In this document: positions 18,319 to 26,650 of the stretch, in pieces | How positions within the stretch are numbered: the first letter of the stretch is position 1 | Layout of the letters: the number at the start of each line of letters is the position of its first letter | From: Aminipila butyrica | Lineage (GTDB): Bacteria; Bacillota; Clostridia; Peptostreptococcales; Anaerovoracaceae | Direction: 5' to 3' | Assembly: GCF_010669305.1 (NCBI RefSeq) | Contig: NZ_CP048649.1 | Location: 806,001-870,000, forward strand | Length of the DNA stretch: 64,000 nucleotides | Program-made: the position numbers and the translations under genes | The notes under the pieces: generated by a model | Seen by the model: the letters and a program-made list of their open reading frames with translations, nothing else | Databases searched by the model: none | Told to the model about the DNA's origin: nothing

Positions 18319-18367
18319 AACAGGACTATCCGGTGAAAATAAACTGGATAGTCCTGTTGACTTTTTT
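18319..18367 (+). terminator. Rho-independent terminator after the chemoreceptor
   Basis: A 16-bp stem with one G:U (18319-18334 with 18343-18358) is followed by GACTTTTTT. Between it and the next start (18595) about 200 AT-rich bases hold no gene; I see only poor promoter matches there. Confidence 0.85.
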
Positions 18368-18594
18368 GAGCGTTCATTATAGTATAAGATAAATAGTTAG
18401 AAAATAAAAATATTAGTTTTTAAAATATTATTACAATTTAGTCATAGAGATTTCGATTAAAGCTGGATACGCCAGCATCAACATACACAAGAATAAGAAA
18501 GAAAAATGAAAATGAAAACAAACAAAAAGACAGAAACAGAGGGAATGCTATGCCTCCAGGGGAATAGCGGGAACAAATATTGGGAGGAAATTAT

Positions 18595-19992
18595 ATGACA
18601 AAGGTCAGGATAACAGAAACCGTACTCCGGGATGGACAGCAATCGCTGATGGCCACCAGAATGAGGACAGAGGAAATGCTGCCGATTTTGGAGGTGATGG
18701 ATTCTGTGGGCTACCACGCCATCGAAATGTGGGGAGGAGCCACCTATGATGCCTGCCTCCGATTCTTAGATGAAGACCCGTGGATGCGGCTGCGGAAAAT
18801 CAGAAAGCAAGTGAAGAACACAAAATTACAGATGCTGCTTCGGGGACAGAATCTGTTGGGCTATCGGCACTATGCCGACGATTTAGTAGATGAATTTGTG
18901 AATCGGGCGATCAATAATGGCATTGACATCATTCGGGTATTTGATGCCCTGAATGACACTCGAAATTTACAGCGAGCCATTGAAGCCTGTAATAAATTTG
19001 GCGGTCACGCGCAGGGCGCCATCTCCTATACCAAGAGTCCGGCTCACGACAATCAGGTATTTATCCAGTTGGCGAAGGAGCTAGAACAGATGGGGGCTAA
19101 GTCGATCTGTATCAAAGATATGGCTGGATTGCTGGACCCTTACAATGCGTATGAGCTGATTTCCGACATAAAAAAAGTTATCTCGGTGCCGCTGGAGCTG
19201 CATACTCATGCCACCAGCGGGCTGGGCAGCATGACCTATATGAAGGCCGTAGAAGCCGGTGTGGATATTATCGACACCGCCATTTCCCCTTTTGCAGAAG
19301 GCACCTCTCAGCCTGCTACCGAAGCCATGGTAGTAGCTTTTAAGGGGACGCCTTACGACACGGGGTTGGACCTGCGATGTCTGAACAAGATTGCAGAACA
19401 CTTTAAGCCAGTGCGAGAGAAGTATATTGCAGAAGGCCTTATTGATACCAAGCTGATGGGCGTTGATGTAAATACGTTGGTTTATCAGGTTCCTGGCGGT
19501 ATGCTGTCCAACTTGCTTTCTCAGTTGAAGCAGTCTAATGCAGAGGATCGTTTTGAAGAGGTTTTGAAGGAAGTGCCGAAGGTTCGGGCAGATTTGGGCT
19601 TCCCGCCGCTGGTAACGCCAACCAGTCAAATCATCGGTACCCAGGCGGTACTCAACGTACTGACGGGTGAGCGCTACAAGATGGTGCCGAACGAAGTGAA
19701 GATGATTGTCAAAGGGCTGTACGGCAAGACCACCGTGCCAATCAGCCAGGAAATCAAGTATAAGATTATCGGAGATGAAGAACAGATTACTTGTAGACCG
19801 GCAGATTTAATGGAACCGGAGCTGGACAATGTGAAGAAAGAATGTGCCCGGTATTTGGAGCAGGCAGAAGACTTGATGACTCAGGCCCTATTCCCGAAGA
19901 ATGCCGAGGAGTTTTTCCAGAAGCGTGCAAGCCGTATCTATGGAATGGATTGGGATTTAATCGATGAAGAAGCGATGGCTTATCCTGTGTAA
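18595..19992 (+). CDS. oadA: Oxaloacetate decarboxylase alpha / pyruvate carboxylase B carboxyltransferase chain
   Basis: This 465-residue protein is the carboxyltransferase that moves carboxyl groups between oxaloacetate or pyruvate and biotin. It shows the TIM-barrel signature TETVLRDGQQSLMATRM at the start, the metal site ELHTHATSG near residue 201-209 and the catalytic KDMAGLLDP with its lysine at 177-185, then the conserved carboxylase domain from about 310. The biotinyl domain that ends many relatives is absent; a separate biotin carrier would be needed. GGGAGG lies 7 bases before the ATG at 18595. No other subunit is in the window, so decarboxylase versus carboxylase use is open. Confidence 0.85.
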   Translation: MTKVRITETVLRDGQQSLMATRMRTEEMLPILEVMDSVGYHAIEMWGGATYDACLRFLDEDPWMRLRKIRKQVKNTKLQMLLRGQNLLGYRHYADDLVDEFVNRAINNGIDIIRVFDALNDTRNLQRAIEACNKFGGHAQGAISYTKSPAHDNQVFIQLAKELEQMGAKSICIKDMAGLLDPYNAYELISDIKKVISVPLELHTHATSGLGSMTYMKAVEAGVDIIDTAISPFAEGTSQPATEAMVVAFKGTPYDTGLDLRCLNKIAEHFKPVREKYIAEGLIDTKLMGVDVNTLVYQVPGGMLSNLLSQLKQSNAEDRFEEVLKEVPKVRADLGFPPLVTPTSQIIGTQAVLNVLTGERYKMVPNEVKMIVKGLYGKTTVPISQEIKYKIIGDEEQITCRPADLMEPELDNVKKECARYLEQAEDLMTQALFPKNAEEFFQKRASRIYGMDWDLIDEEAMAYPV

Positions 19993-20073
19993 AGTACCCT
20001 GGCAGGAATCTAGAGCCGTTTAATCCCCTACAATTAGAATTGCAAGTCTCTAAATTTTAGCTAGTGCAAATAG

Positions 20074-20106
20074 ATAGAAAAGGACCCAATTAGGGGTCTT
20101 TTCTAT
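20074..20106 (+). terminator. Rho-independent terminator after the carboxyltransferase gene
   Basis: ATAGAAAAGGACCC pairs with GGGTCTTTTCTAT around an AATTAG loop, with one bulged G; the right arm contains the T-run. It ends 100 bases downstream of the stop. Confidence 0.65.
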
Positions 20107-20175
20107 TTCCCGCGTCGAACTCCGCAGCGGCTTGCAGCGTTGCCTCTTCCTCGGGGGGATTTCTCACTGGCGGCG

Positions 20176-20204
20176 TTGGCATTTTTAGCAAGTTGTGTTA
20201 TACT
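20176..20204 (+). promoter_or_regulatory. Promoter placing topB transcription at its start codon
   Basis: TTGGCA (20176-20181) and TATACT (20199-20204) are 17 bases apart. The -10 box ends 7 bases before the topB ATG, so transcription should begin at or within a base of the A of ATG. Confidence 0.65.
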
Positions 20205-20211
20205 AGAAAAC

Positions 20212-22371
20212 ATGAAATTAGTAATAGCAGAAAAACCCAGCGTGGCTGCGGAAATCGCCAAAGTTATGGGCGCAGACAAGCGGGGAAACGGATTTTTCAA
20301 AGGAAATGAATATGTGGTGTCCTGGTGCGTGGGCCATTTAATCGAGACTGTTATGCCAGAGGAATATGATAAAAAATATCAAAAATGGCACATCCTCGAT
20401 TTGCCCATCTTGCCTCAGGAATGGAAATATCAGGTGTCTGCCGGTGTGCAGGCCCAATTTAACGTGGTGAAAACCCTGATGGAGAGTGACGATGTAGACG
20501 AAATTGTCTGTGCCACCGATGCTGGGCGGGAAGGGGAACTGATTTTCCGTCTAGTCTACAATCAGGTCGCTTGTACCAAGCACTTTAAGCGGCTGTGGAT
20601 CAGCTCCATGGAGACCAAAGCCATCCGAGATGGGTTCGCCAAGTTAAAGGATGGGCGAGAATATGACCGCCTGTATCAGGCGGCTCTCTGTCGGCTGCAA
20701 GCGGACTGGCTGGTGGGCATCAACTTCTCCAGGCTATTTGCCTGCATGGCTAATGCGCAGATTAACATCGGCCGGGTACAGACCCCTACAGTGAACTTAA
20801 TTGTGGAGAGGCAGCGGACTATTGATAACTTTGATTCCCGGCCTTTTTACATCCTTACGGCAGAATGTGAGCACGATGGCCTTAAGTTTAACGCTACCAA
20901 GCGAGTAGAAAGCAAAGAGGACAGCCAGCGAATCGTAGAAAAGTGCAACGGGAAGGATGCCCAGGTGGCTTCTATGACCCAATCCCCAGTGCGGGAAAAT
21001 CCCCCTGCCCTCTACGACTTGACCACGCTCCAGCGGGAAGCCAATAAAATGCTGGGCCTATCCGCTCAGCAAACTTTGGATGCCACCCAGAACCTGTACG
21101 AAAAAAAACTGGTGACGTACCCTAGAACCGACAGCCGATATCTGACGGCGGATATGACCGACAGTACCCTACATATACTGAAAAGCTTGTTGCAGGCCAC
21201 CTATATGGACAGCAAAACCGTCCAGCAGTACGACCCCGGACAAGCCAGCCTGGAACGGCTTATCAACGACAAAAAAGTCACAGATCACCATGCGATTATC
21301 CCTACTATCGAAGCATGGAAGGCCTCTGAACGGCTGCCGGCAAACGAGTTTAATGTGCTGCTGCTCATCGCTTACCGGCTGCTGGCTGCGGCCTATTTGC
21401 CTCATGAATACATCAAGACCGAGCTGCTGTTAAACCTGGAAGGCGAAGAGTTCAAAGCTACCGGAAGACAGATTACGGAAAACGGCTTTAAGGAGATTAA
21501 CAGCAATCTGTCTGAACTGTTGAAAAACAGCGGAAAGGCAGAAGAGGAGAGCGGGAAGAGCAAGGGGAAAAAGACGAAGAAGAAAAAAGCAGAGGAGAAG
21601 GAGGAAGAGCTGATCCCGGCCTTGACGGAAGGGCAGACCATTGAGCAGGTTCCTGTTACCAGCAAGGAGAAGACCACTCAGCCCCCTAAACCTTACACCG
21701 AGGACACCTTGCTCTCTGCCATGGAAAACGCCATGAAGACTCTGGAGGATGAAGAGCTGAAAAAAGGGGTAGCTGGAGCGGGACTAGGCACCCCGGCTAC
21801 CCGGGCAGGCATTATCGAACGCATTATCAAGACCGGGTTTATCCAGCGGAAGGGAAAGAACTTGCTGCCGACAGAGAAAGCCTATGAAGTGGTAGATCTG
21901 GTGCCAGAAAAAGTTAAGAGCGCCGTGCTCACAGCAGAATGGGAGCAGAAGCTGGAGCAGATTTATAAGGGCGATACCCCAGGAGAAGAATTCATAGAGA
22001 GTATCGAAGCTTTTGTCCAGGAGATGGTAAAAAGCTATACGGAAGGCTGCACCTATGACGAGCGAGGCCGGGAGATTATCGGGGTTTGTCCTCGCTGCGG
22101 TCAATCTATTTATGAGGGACGAAAGAACTATTATTGTCAGGCTGGAAAAGAATGTGGTTTTACCATCTGGAAAGATGATAAGTTCTTTGTCAGCAAGCGG
22201 AAGCCACTGACCAAGCCTATGGTGAAGGCCTTTCTGGAAAAAGGACGAATCAAAGCGGTCAACCTGTATTCGGAGAAGAAGGAAACCAGTTATTCTGCTT
22301 ACATTTTTATGGAAGATACCGGCCAATACGTGAATTTCAAGCTGTATTTTCCAAAGAATATGAACTTTTAG
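20212..22371 (+). CDS. topB: DNA topoisomerase III
   Basis: This 719-residue type IA topoisomerase passes single strands to decatenate DNA. It shows the TOPRIM start VIAEKPSVAAEIAKV, the acidic CATDAGREGELIFR near residue 103-116, and the active-site Tyr near 303 in LVTYPRTDSRYL. A lysine/glutamate-rich insertion lies near 445-465. The C-terminus has a zinc-finger-like CPRCG with paired cysteines and an unrelated tail. The ATG at 20212 has no ribosome binding site and follows a strong promoter directly, so the mRNA is probably leaderless. It lies alone, ended by a terminator. Confidence 0.92.
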   Translation: MKLVIAEKPSVAAEIAKVMGADKRGNGFFKGNEYVVSWCVGHLIETVMPEEYDKKYQKWHILDLPILPQEWKYQVSAGVQAQFNVVKTLMESDDVDEIVCATDAGREGELIFRLVYNQVACTKHFKRLWISSMETKAIRDGFAKLKDGREYDRLYQAALCRLQADWLVGINFSRLFACMANAQINIGRVQTPTVNLIVERQRTIDNFDSRPFYILTAECEHDGLKFNATKRVESKEDSQRIVEKCNGKDAQVASMTQSPVRENPPALYDLTTLQREANKMLGLSAQQTLDATQNLYEKKLVTYPRTDSRYLTADMTDSTLHILKSLLQATYMDSKTVQQYDPGQASLERLINDKKVTDHHAIIPTIEAWKASERLPANEFNVLLLIAYRLLAAAYLPHEYIKTELLLNLEGEEFKATGRQITENGFKEINSNLSELLKNSGKAEEESGKSKGKKTKKKKAEEKEEELIPALTEGQTIEQVPVTSKEKTTQPPKPYTEDTLLSAMENAMKTLEDEELKKGVAGAGLGTPATRAGIIERIIKTGFIQRKGKNLLPTEKAYEVVDLVPEKVKSAVLTAEWEQKLEQIYKGDTPGEEFIESIEAFVQEMVKSYTEGCTYDERGREIIGVCPRCGQSIYEGRKNYYCQAGKECGFTIWKDDKFFVSKRKPLTKPMVKAFLEKGRIKAVNLYSEKKETSYSAYIFMEDTGQYVNFKLYFPKNMNF

Positions 22372-22390
22372 CAGTTAATACAGTTCGATT

Positions 22391-22420
22391 AAAAATCACG
22401 GGATATCCCGTGATTTTTTC
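22391..22420 (+). terminator. Rho-independent terminator after topB
   Basis: A perfect 12-bp stem (22391-22402 with 22407-22418) with an ATAT loop ends in T-rich sequence. Confidence 0.88.
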
Positions 22421-22542
22421 ATGAGGCAGAGAGGGGGAAAATATACAGGGCTTCAAGGGAGAATTTTTAAGCTTTCTGTTGCTTTTAGGGGGCGGCTTTA
22501 GTATTATTTAGATAGTTATGTTTTAATGAAGGGAAACGAGAC

Positions 22543-24492
22543 ATGTTTGAAGAGAAATATTTAAAGCTGTTATCGAAAGAATATCCAAATATTGAAAAAG
22601 CCTCTGCGGAGATTATTAATCTGCGGGCTATTTTGAGTTTGCCGAAGGGCACAGAATACTTTTTAAGCGATCTTCACGGAGAGCATGAGGCCTTTATTCA
22701 CATGGTCAAGAGTGCGTCGGGAGTTATTCGCTCCAAGATTGATGAAATCTTTGAGAAGCGGTTGCCGGAAAAGGAGCGGGATAAGCTGGCTTCCCTCATT
22801 TACAATGCGGATGCAGAGCTGGACCGGCGGCGAAAAGAGGAAAATGACTTTGATGAATGGTGCCGGGTGACCATTTATCGGCTTATCGAGGTGTGCAAAT
22901 CCGTTTCCACAAAATACACTCGATCCAAAGTGAGAAAGCGGCTGCCCAAGGACAGTGCCTACATACTAGATGAACTTCTTCACGCTGATGACGAGGCCAA
23001 CCGGTCCCATTATTACAATGAAATCATCAATTCCATCGTGGAATGCCAGGTGGCGGAGCAGTTTATTACAGAGCTGGCGGACACCATCAGCCGACTGGCG
23101 GTAGATCGGCTGCACATCATCGGCGATATCTTTGACCGAGGTGCCCACCCAGATTACATCATGGAATACCTGATGAACTTTCATGATGTGGATTTCCAGT
23201 GGGGAAATCACGACATCGTGTGGATGGGGGCCGCTACGGGAAACTGGGCCTGCATCACCAACGTTATTCGTATGAATATCAGTTACAACAATTTTGATAT
23301 GCTGGAGATTGGCTATGGGATTAATCTGCGGCCGCTGGCTGTATTTGCCGCCAAGGTCTACGGGGATGACCCTTGTACCTACTTTACGCCTCATATGCTG
23401 GATCGGAACACCTTTGACCCGGTAGACGAACAGCTGGCGGCTAAAATGCACAAGGCTATCGCTATTATCCAGCACAAAGTAGAAGGCCAGCGCATTAAGT
23501 CCCACCCCGAATACCAGATGAACCATCGGCTTTTGCTGGAGCAGATTGACTTTGCAAAAGGTACCATTCAGATAAAAGGCACGGAATGGGCGTTGAGGGA
23601 TACCAACTTCCCGACCATCGATTCGGCTAACCCTTATCAGCTGACCGCAGAGGAAAACTTGCTGATGAACACCTTGGAAGCCTCTTTCCTGGAAAGTGAA
23701 AAGCTTCAGCAGCACATTCGCTTTCTCTACAGCCACGGAGCCATGTATAAGTGCGTCAACGGCAACCTGCTGTACCACGGCTGTATTCCTATGACGGAGG
23801 ATGGCGAATTTGAAGATGTGACGATTAACGGTGCGACCCACAAGGGCAAGGCCTTTATGGACTACCTGGACAGCGAGGTTCGAAATGCTTATTTTAATCC
23901 GTTGGCTTCGGATGAAACCGGCATTGCCGGGGACATCATGTGGTATTTGTGGCTGGGAAGCAAATCCCCGCTGTTTGGCAAGGATCAGATGACGACCTTT
24001 GAACGGTCCTTTATCGCCGACAAGAAATCCCACAAGGAATATACGGTGCCGTATTACAAGCTGATCAACGACCGGGCTGTCTGCGAAAAAATCCTGGCAG
24101 AGTTCGGCCTGGATCCACAGACTTCCCACATCTTGAACGGCCACGTGCCAGTGAAGATTAAAGATGGGGAGAGCCCGATTAAAGGCGGCGGAAAGCTGTT
24201 TATTATCGATGGTGGTATCTCTAAGGCGTATCAGAAGCAGACCGGTATTGCTGGCTATACCTTTATATCGAATTCCCGGTTTATGGCCTTGGCGGAGCAC
24301 GAGAGGTATACCCCGATGAAGGAGGACGGCAGCCAGGAATTCCACACACCGAATATCCGTATCGTGGAGAATATGCCTGTGCGCTTGACAGTGCAGACCT
24401 CCGATATTGGAGAGGACTTGCAGCTTCAGGTGGAAGATTTGAAGCATTTAGTTCGGGCTTATAAATCTGGCCTGATTAAAGAGTGCAAGTAG
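22543..24492 (+). CDS. fbp: Fructose-1,6-bisphosphatase, class III
   Basis: This 649-residue enzyme removes the 1-phosphate of fructose 1,6-bisphosphate in gluconeogenesis. Class III enzymes belong to the metallophosphatase superfamily and are typical of Firmicutes; the length is normal. Visible metal-site motifs are LSDLHGEHEAF near 45-55, IGDIFDRGAHPD near 192-203 and QWGNHDIVWMG near 221-231. The gene is monocistronic, between the topB terminator and a terminator shared with the convergent metA. Class III enzymes are known to respond to phosphoenolpyruvate and AMP; nothing in the DNA shows transcriptional control. Confidence 0.93.
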   Translation: MFEEKYLKLLSKEYPNIEKASAEIINLRAILSLPKGTEYFLSDLHGEHEAFIHMVKSASGVIRSKIDEIFEKRLPEKERDKLASLIYNADAELDRRRKEENDFDEWCRVTIYRLIEVCKSVSTKYTRSKVRKRLPKDSAYILDELLHADDEANRSHYYNEIINSIVECQVAEQFITELADTISRLAVDRLHIIGDIFDRGAHPDYIMEYLMNFHDVDFQWGNHDIVWMGAATGNWACITNVIRMNISYNNFDMLEIGYGINLRPLAVFAAKVYGDDPCTYFTPHMLDRNTFDPVDEQLAAKMHKAIAIIQHKVEGQRIKSHPEYQMNHRLLLEQIDFAKGTIQIKGTEWALRDTNFPTIDSANPYQLTAEENLLMNTLEASFLESEKLQQHIRFLYSHGAMYKCVNGNLLYHGCIPMTEDGEFEDVTINGATHKGKAFMDYLDSEVRNAYFNPLASDETGIAGDIMWYLWLGSKSPLFGKDQMTTFERSFIADKKSHKEYTVPYYKLINDRAVCEKILAEFGLDPQTSHILNGHVPVKIKDGESPIKGGGKLFIIDGGISKAYQKQTGIAGYTFISNSRFMALAEHERYTPMKEDGSQEFHTPNIRIVENMPVRLTVQTSDIGEDLQLQVEDLKHLVRAYKSGLIKECK

Positions 24493-24534
24493 CACAAGGA
24501 ACCTAGAGCAGCAGATTAAAGTATGTTAAATCAA

Positions 24535-24586
24535 AAAAGAGCGGTATTCCCGTTCATCCGTAAGGATGAGAGGGAGCCGCTCTTTT
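24535..24586. terminator. Bidirectional terminator between fbp and metA
   Basis: AAAAGAGCGG pairs with CCGCTCTTTT, continued by an imperfect inner stem to a GTAA loop. A- and T-runs at the two ends allow termination of both convergent genes. Confidence 0.75.
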
Positions 24587-24636
24587 GCGTTAGCCTGTTT
24601 TCAAGCAAACGACATTTGCTGCTTGAAAGCCATTCC

Positions 24637-25560
24637 CTACTGATCCACCATGGTGGCCAAATCGTAAGGCGTTTCCTGATAGACGTAATAGTTCAGCCAG
24701 TTAGAAAACAGCAGGCTGGCATGGCTCCGCCAGCGAAAAAGAATTTCTTTCTCTGGATCGTCGTCCTGGAAGTAGTTGCAAGGAACATTGATGTCCAGAC
24801 CCTTCTTCACATCCCGGAAATATTCGGCAGCCAGGGTATCCTTGTCATATTCCTGATGACCGAGAATAAAGATCTGACGGCCGTTGTCTGTGGCCAGAAT
24901 ATGCAGACCGGCCTCCTCGGACTCCGCAAGAATCCGAATCTGGGGGTGCTGCAATACATCCTCCTTTTTCACCATGGTGTGCCGGGAATGCGGAGCGTAA
25001 AACAGTTCGTCAAAGCCTCGGACTAAAGGGGTGAAAGGCCTCTTCACCTGATGCTCAAAGACTCCGAAGACCTTTTTCCCCGTCAGATACTTCTGGATAC
25101 CAAAGTGGTAATAGAGGGCTGCTTGGGCACCCCAGCAGATATGAATACTGCTGTACACATTGGTCTTAGAGAATTCAAAGATTTCGCAGAGTTCTTTCCA
25201 GTAGTCCACCTCTTCAAAGGGCAGCGTTTCCACAGGAGCCCCGGTGATAATCATGCCGTCAAAGCGCTGGTCTTTTATCTCTTCCAAGGTCTTGTAGAAG
25301 GACGTCATGTGTTCTTGAGCAGTATTTTTAGATTCGTGAGAATCCATGCACACCAAAGTCAGCTCCACCTGAAGGGGTGAATTTGCCAGTACACGGGCGA
25401 GCTGGGTCTCAGTGGCAATCTTAGTGGGCATCAAATTGACGATAAGTATTTTTAAAGGCCGGATGTCCTGGGCGACGGCCCGTCCTTTGTGCATCGTAAA
25501 AATATTTTCTTTTTGCAGGGCATCTGATGCCGGCAGTTGATTTGGTATAATTAAAGGCAT
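24637..25560 (-). CDS. metA: Homoserine O-acetyltransferase (MetA family)
   Basis: This 307-residue cytosolic enzyme activates homoserine for methionine synthesis. The catalytic residues fall at the family positions: Cys142 in HICWGAQ, His235 and Glu237 in LGHQEYD. Residue 111 is glutamate ([13 protein letters not shown]), which in the Bacillus cereus enzyme gives acetyl-CoA specificity where the Escherichia coli enzyme has glycine and uses succinyl-CoA. O-acetylhomoserine is therefore the predicted product. AGGAGG lies before the ATG. It is divergent from the metH pair, and no SAM or T-box riboswitch is visible in the shared region. Confidence 0.93.
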   Translation of the reverse strand: MPLIIPNQLPASDALQKENIFTMHKGRAVAQDIRPLKILIVNLMPTKIATETQLARVLANSPLQVELTLVCMDSHESKNTAQEHMTSFYKTLEEIKDQRFDGMIITGAPVETLPFEEVDYWKELCEIFEFSKTNVYSSIHICWGAQAALYYHFGIQKYLTGKKVFGVFEHQVKRPFTPLVRGFDELFYAPHSRHTMVKKEDVLQHPQIRILAESEEAGLHILATDNGRQIFILGHQEYDKDTLAAEYFRDVKKGLDINVPCNYFQDDDPEKEILFRWRSHASLLFSNWLNYYVYQETPYDLATMVDQ

Positions 25561-25724
25561 GAAATATCCTCCTTTTTTATCTATCGAAATAGGGGTAATA
25601 GCTTGCTAGTTCCTACATTTGAGAGCTATAAGTAAAAGGCCGTTACATGGGAGCTAAAAGGGCCTCCCAGAGGCTTTTTTAGAATAATTTGGTTTACGCA
25701 CAAAAAAACAATGTTTTTTTGGTA

Positions 25725-25752
25725 TTTACATACATATTTGATATGGTATACT
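25725..25752 (+). promoter_or_regulatory. Promoter for the MetH reactivation/metH pair
   Basis: TTTACA (25725-25730) and TATACT (25747-25752) are 16 bases apart. The leader to the ATG at 25830 is about 70 bases. Confidence 0.5.
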
Positions 25753-25829
25753 ATATTTCAAAGAAAATCAATGATTTGTGGTATAATAAATTAGAGAATT
25801 TCTTTACAGCAATAGAAAAGAGAACGTAT

Positions 25830-26606
25830 ATGGACATCACATTACCTGCTGAGATCAGCAGAGATTTTATTTATTCCTGTATGGGTTTTGGGAACCACAC
25901 ACCAGACCCGGCCAGCTTGCAGCTAATTGATACCTGTTGTGAGATGGTGCTGTCGGCGGCGGTCCCCCGGCAGGTGCACCGGGTTTTTCCCTTGGAACGG
26001 CAGCAAGAGGGCGGCTTCTATTTAAGCAACCCGCAGAACAGTTTGGCGGGGCAGGCTATCACGGACCATTTGCAAGGGTGCACCCACTGCCTGCTTTTAG
26101 CCGTTACCTTGGGCGTTCAAGTGGACAACCTGATTCGTCGGGCTCAGGTAACCGATATGGCCAAGGCGGTGGCTTTGGATGCCTGCGCCTCTTCTTTGGT
26201 AGAAGACATATGCGACCAAATTAATGATCAACTACAGGCAGAATACGCCCAGCAGGGAATGGACTTGACTTTCCGTTTTAGTCCGGGCTACGGGGACTTC
26301 CCTTTGGAATCTCAGCGGCTTTTTTCCCAGCTGCTGGAGATGGGCAAAAAGATTGGGTTGACTCACAGCCGAGAGCACTTGCTGCTGCCCCGCAAGTCAG
26401 TAACTGCCCTCATCGGTATTTTTCCGGCGGGCAGTCGTCAAAGTCAGAAGCAGCAGGAAATAGGAGAAGGCACAGAAGCGGAAGACAAGCCTTTTGAAAG
26501 CGGAATTGGGTCTGGCGACAGTGGGGCAAGAGCCTGTCAAATCTGTTCGTTGAAAGATACCTGTGCCCTCCGGGCGGCCGGAGGCTATTGCGGGAAAAGA
26601 ACATAA
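25830..26606 (+). CDS. Free-standing methionine synthase reactivation domain protein
   Basis: The 258-residue product corresponds to the C-terminal activation domain of cobalamin-dependent methionine synthase, which binds S-adenosylmethionine and regenerates methylcobalamin after accidental oxidation. The diagnostic FRFSPGYGDFPLE near residue 150-162 matches the domain's SAM-binding RxxPGY motif. A cysteine cluster at the C-terminus (CQICSLKDTCALRAAGGYC) could bind a metal or cluster and is not in the long MetH proteins. The ATG at 25830 has only a weak site, and earlier in-frame starts overlap the promoter. It is followed by metH, which lacks this domain. Confidence 0.82.
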   Translation: MDITLPAEISRDFIYSCMGFGNHTPDPASLQLIDTCCEMVLSAAVPRQVHRVFPLERQQEGGFYLSNPQNSLAGQAITDHLQGCTHCLLLAVTLGVQVDNLIRRAQVTDMAKAVALDACASSLVEDICDQINDQLQAEYAQQGMDLTFRFSPGYGDFPLESQRLFSQLLEMGKKIGLTHSREHLLLPRKSVTALIGIFPAGSRQSQKQQEIGEGTEAEDKPFESGIGSGDSGARACQICSLKDTCALRAAGGYCGKRT

Positions 26607-26650
26607 AGCACATCATAACAAGCAATTTTCTAAAAAGAGAGGGCAATAAA

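Noticed and set aside
22966..24447. A long open frame antisense to the class III FBPase gene.
   Set aside because: It mirrors the FBPase codons, has no site or promoter and no recognisable protein motif.
25561..25829. A SAM, T-box or cobalamin riboswitch in the metA/metH intergenic region.
   Set aside because: None of the known conserved core sequences was found; only a weak hairpin near 25659-25682 is present.
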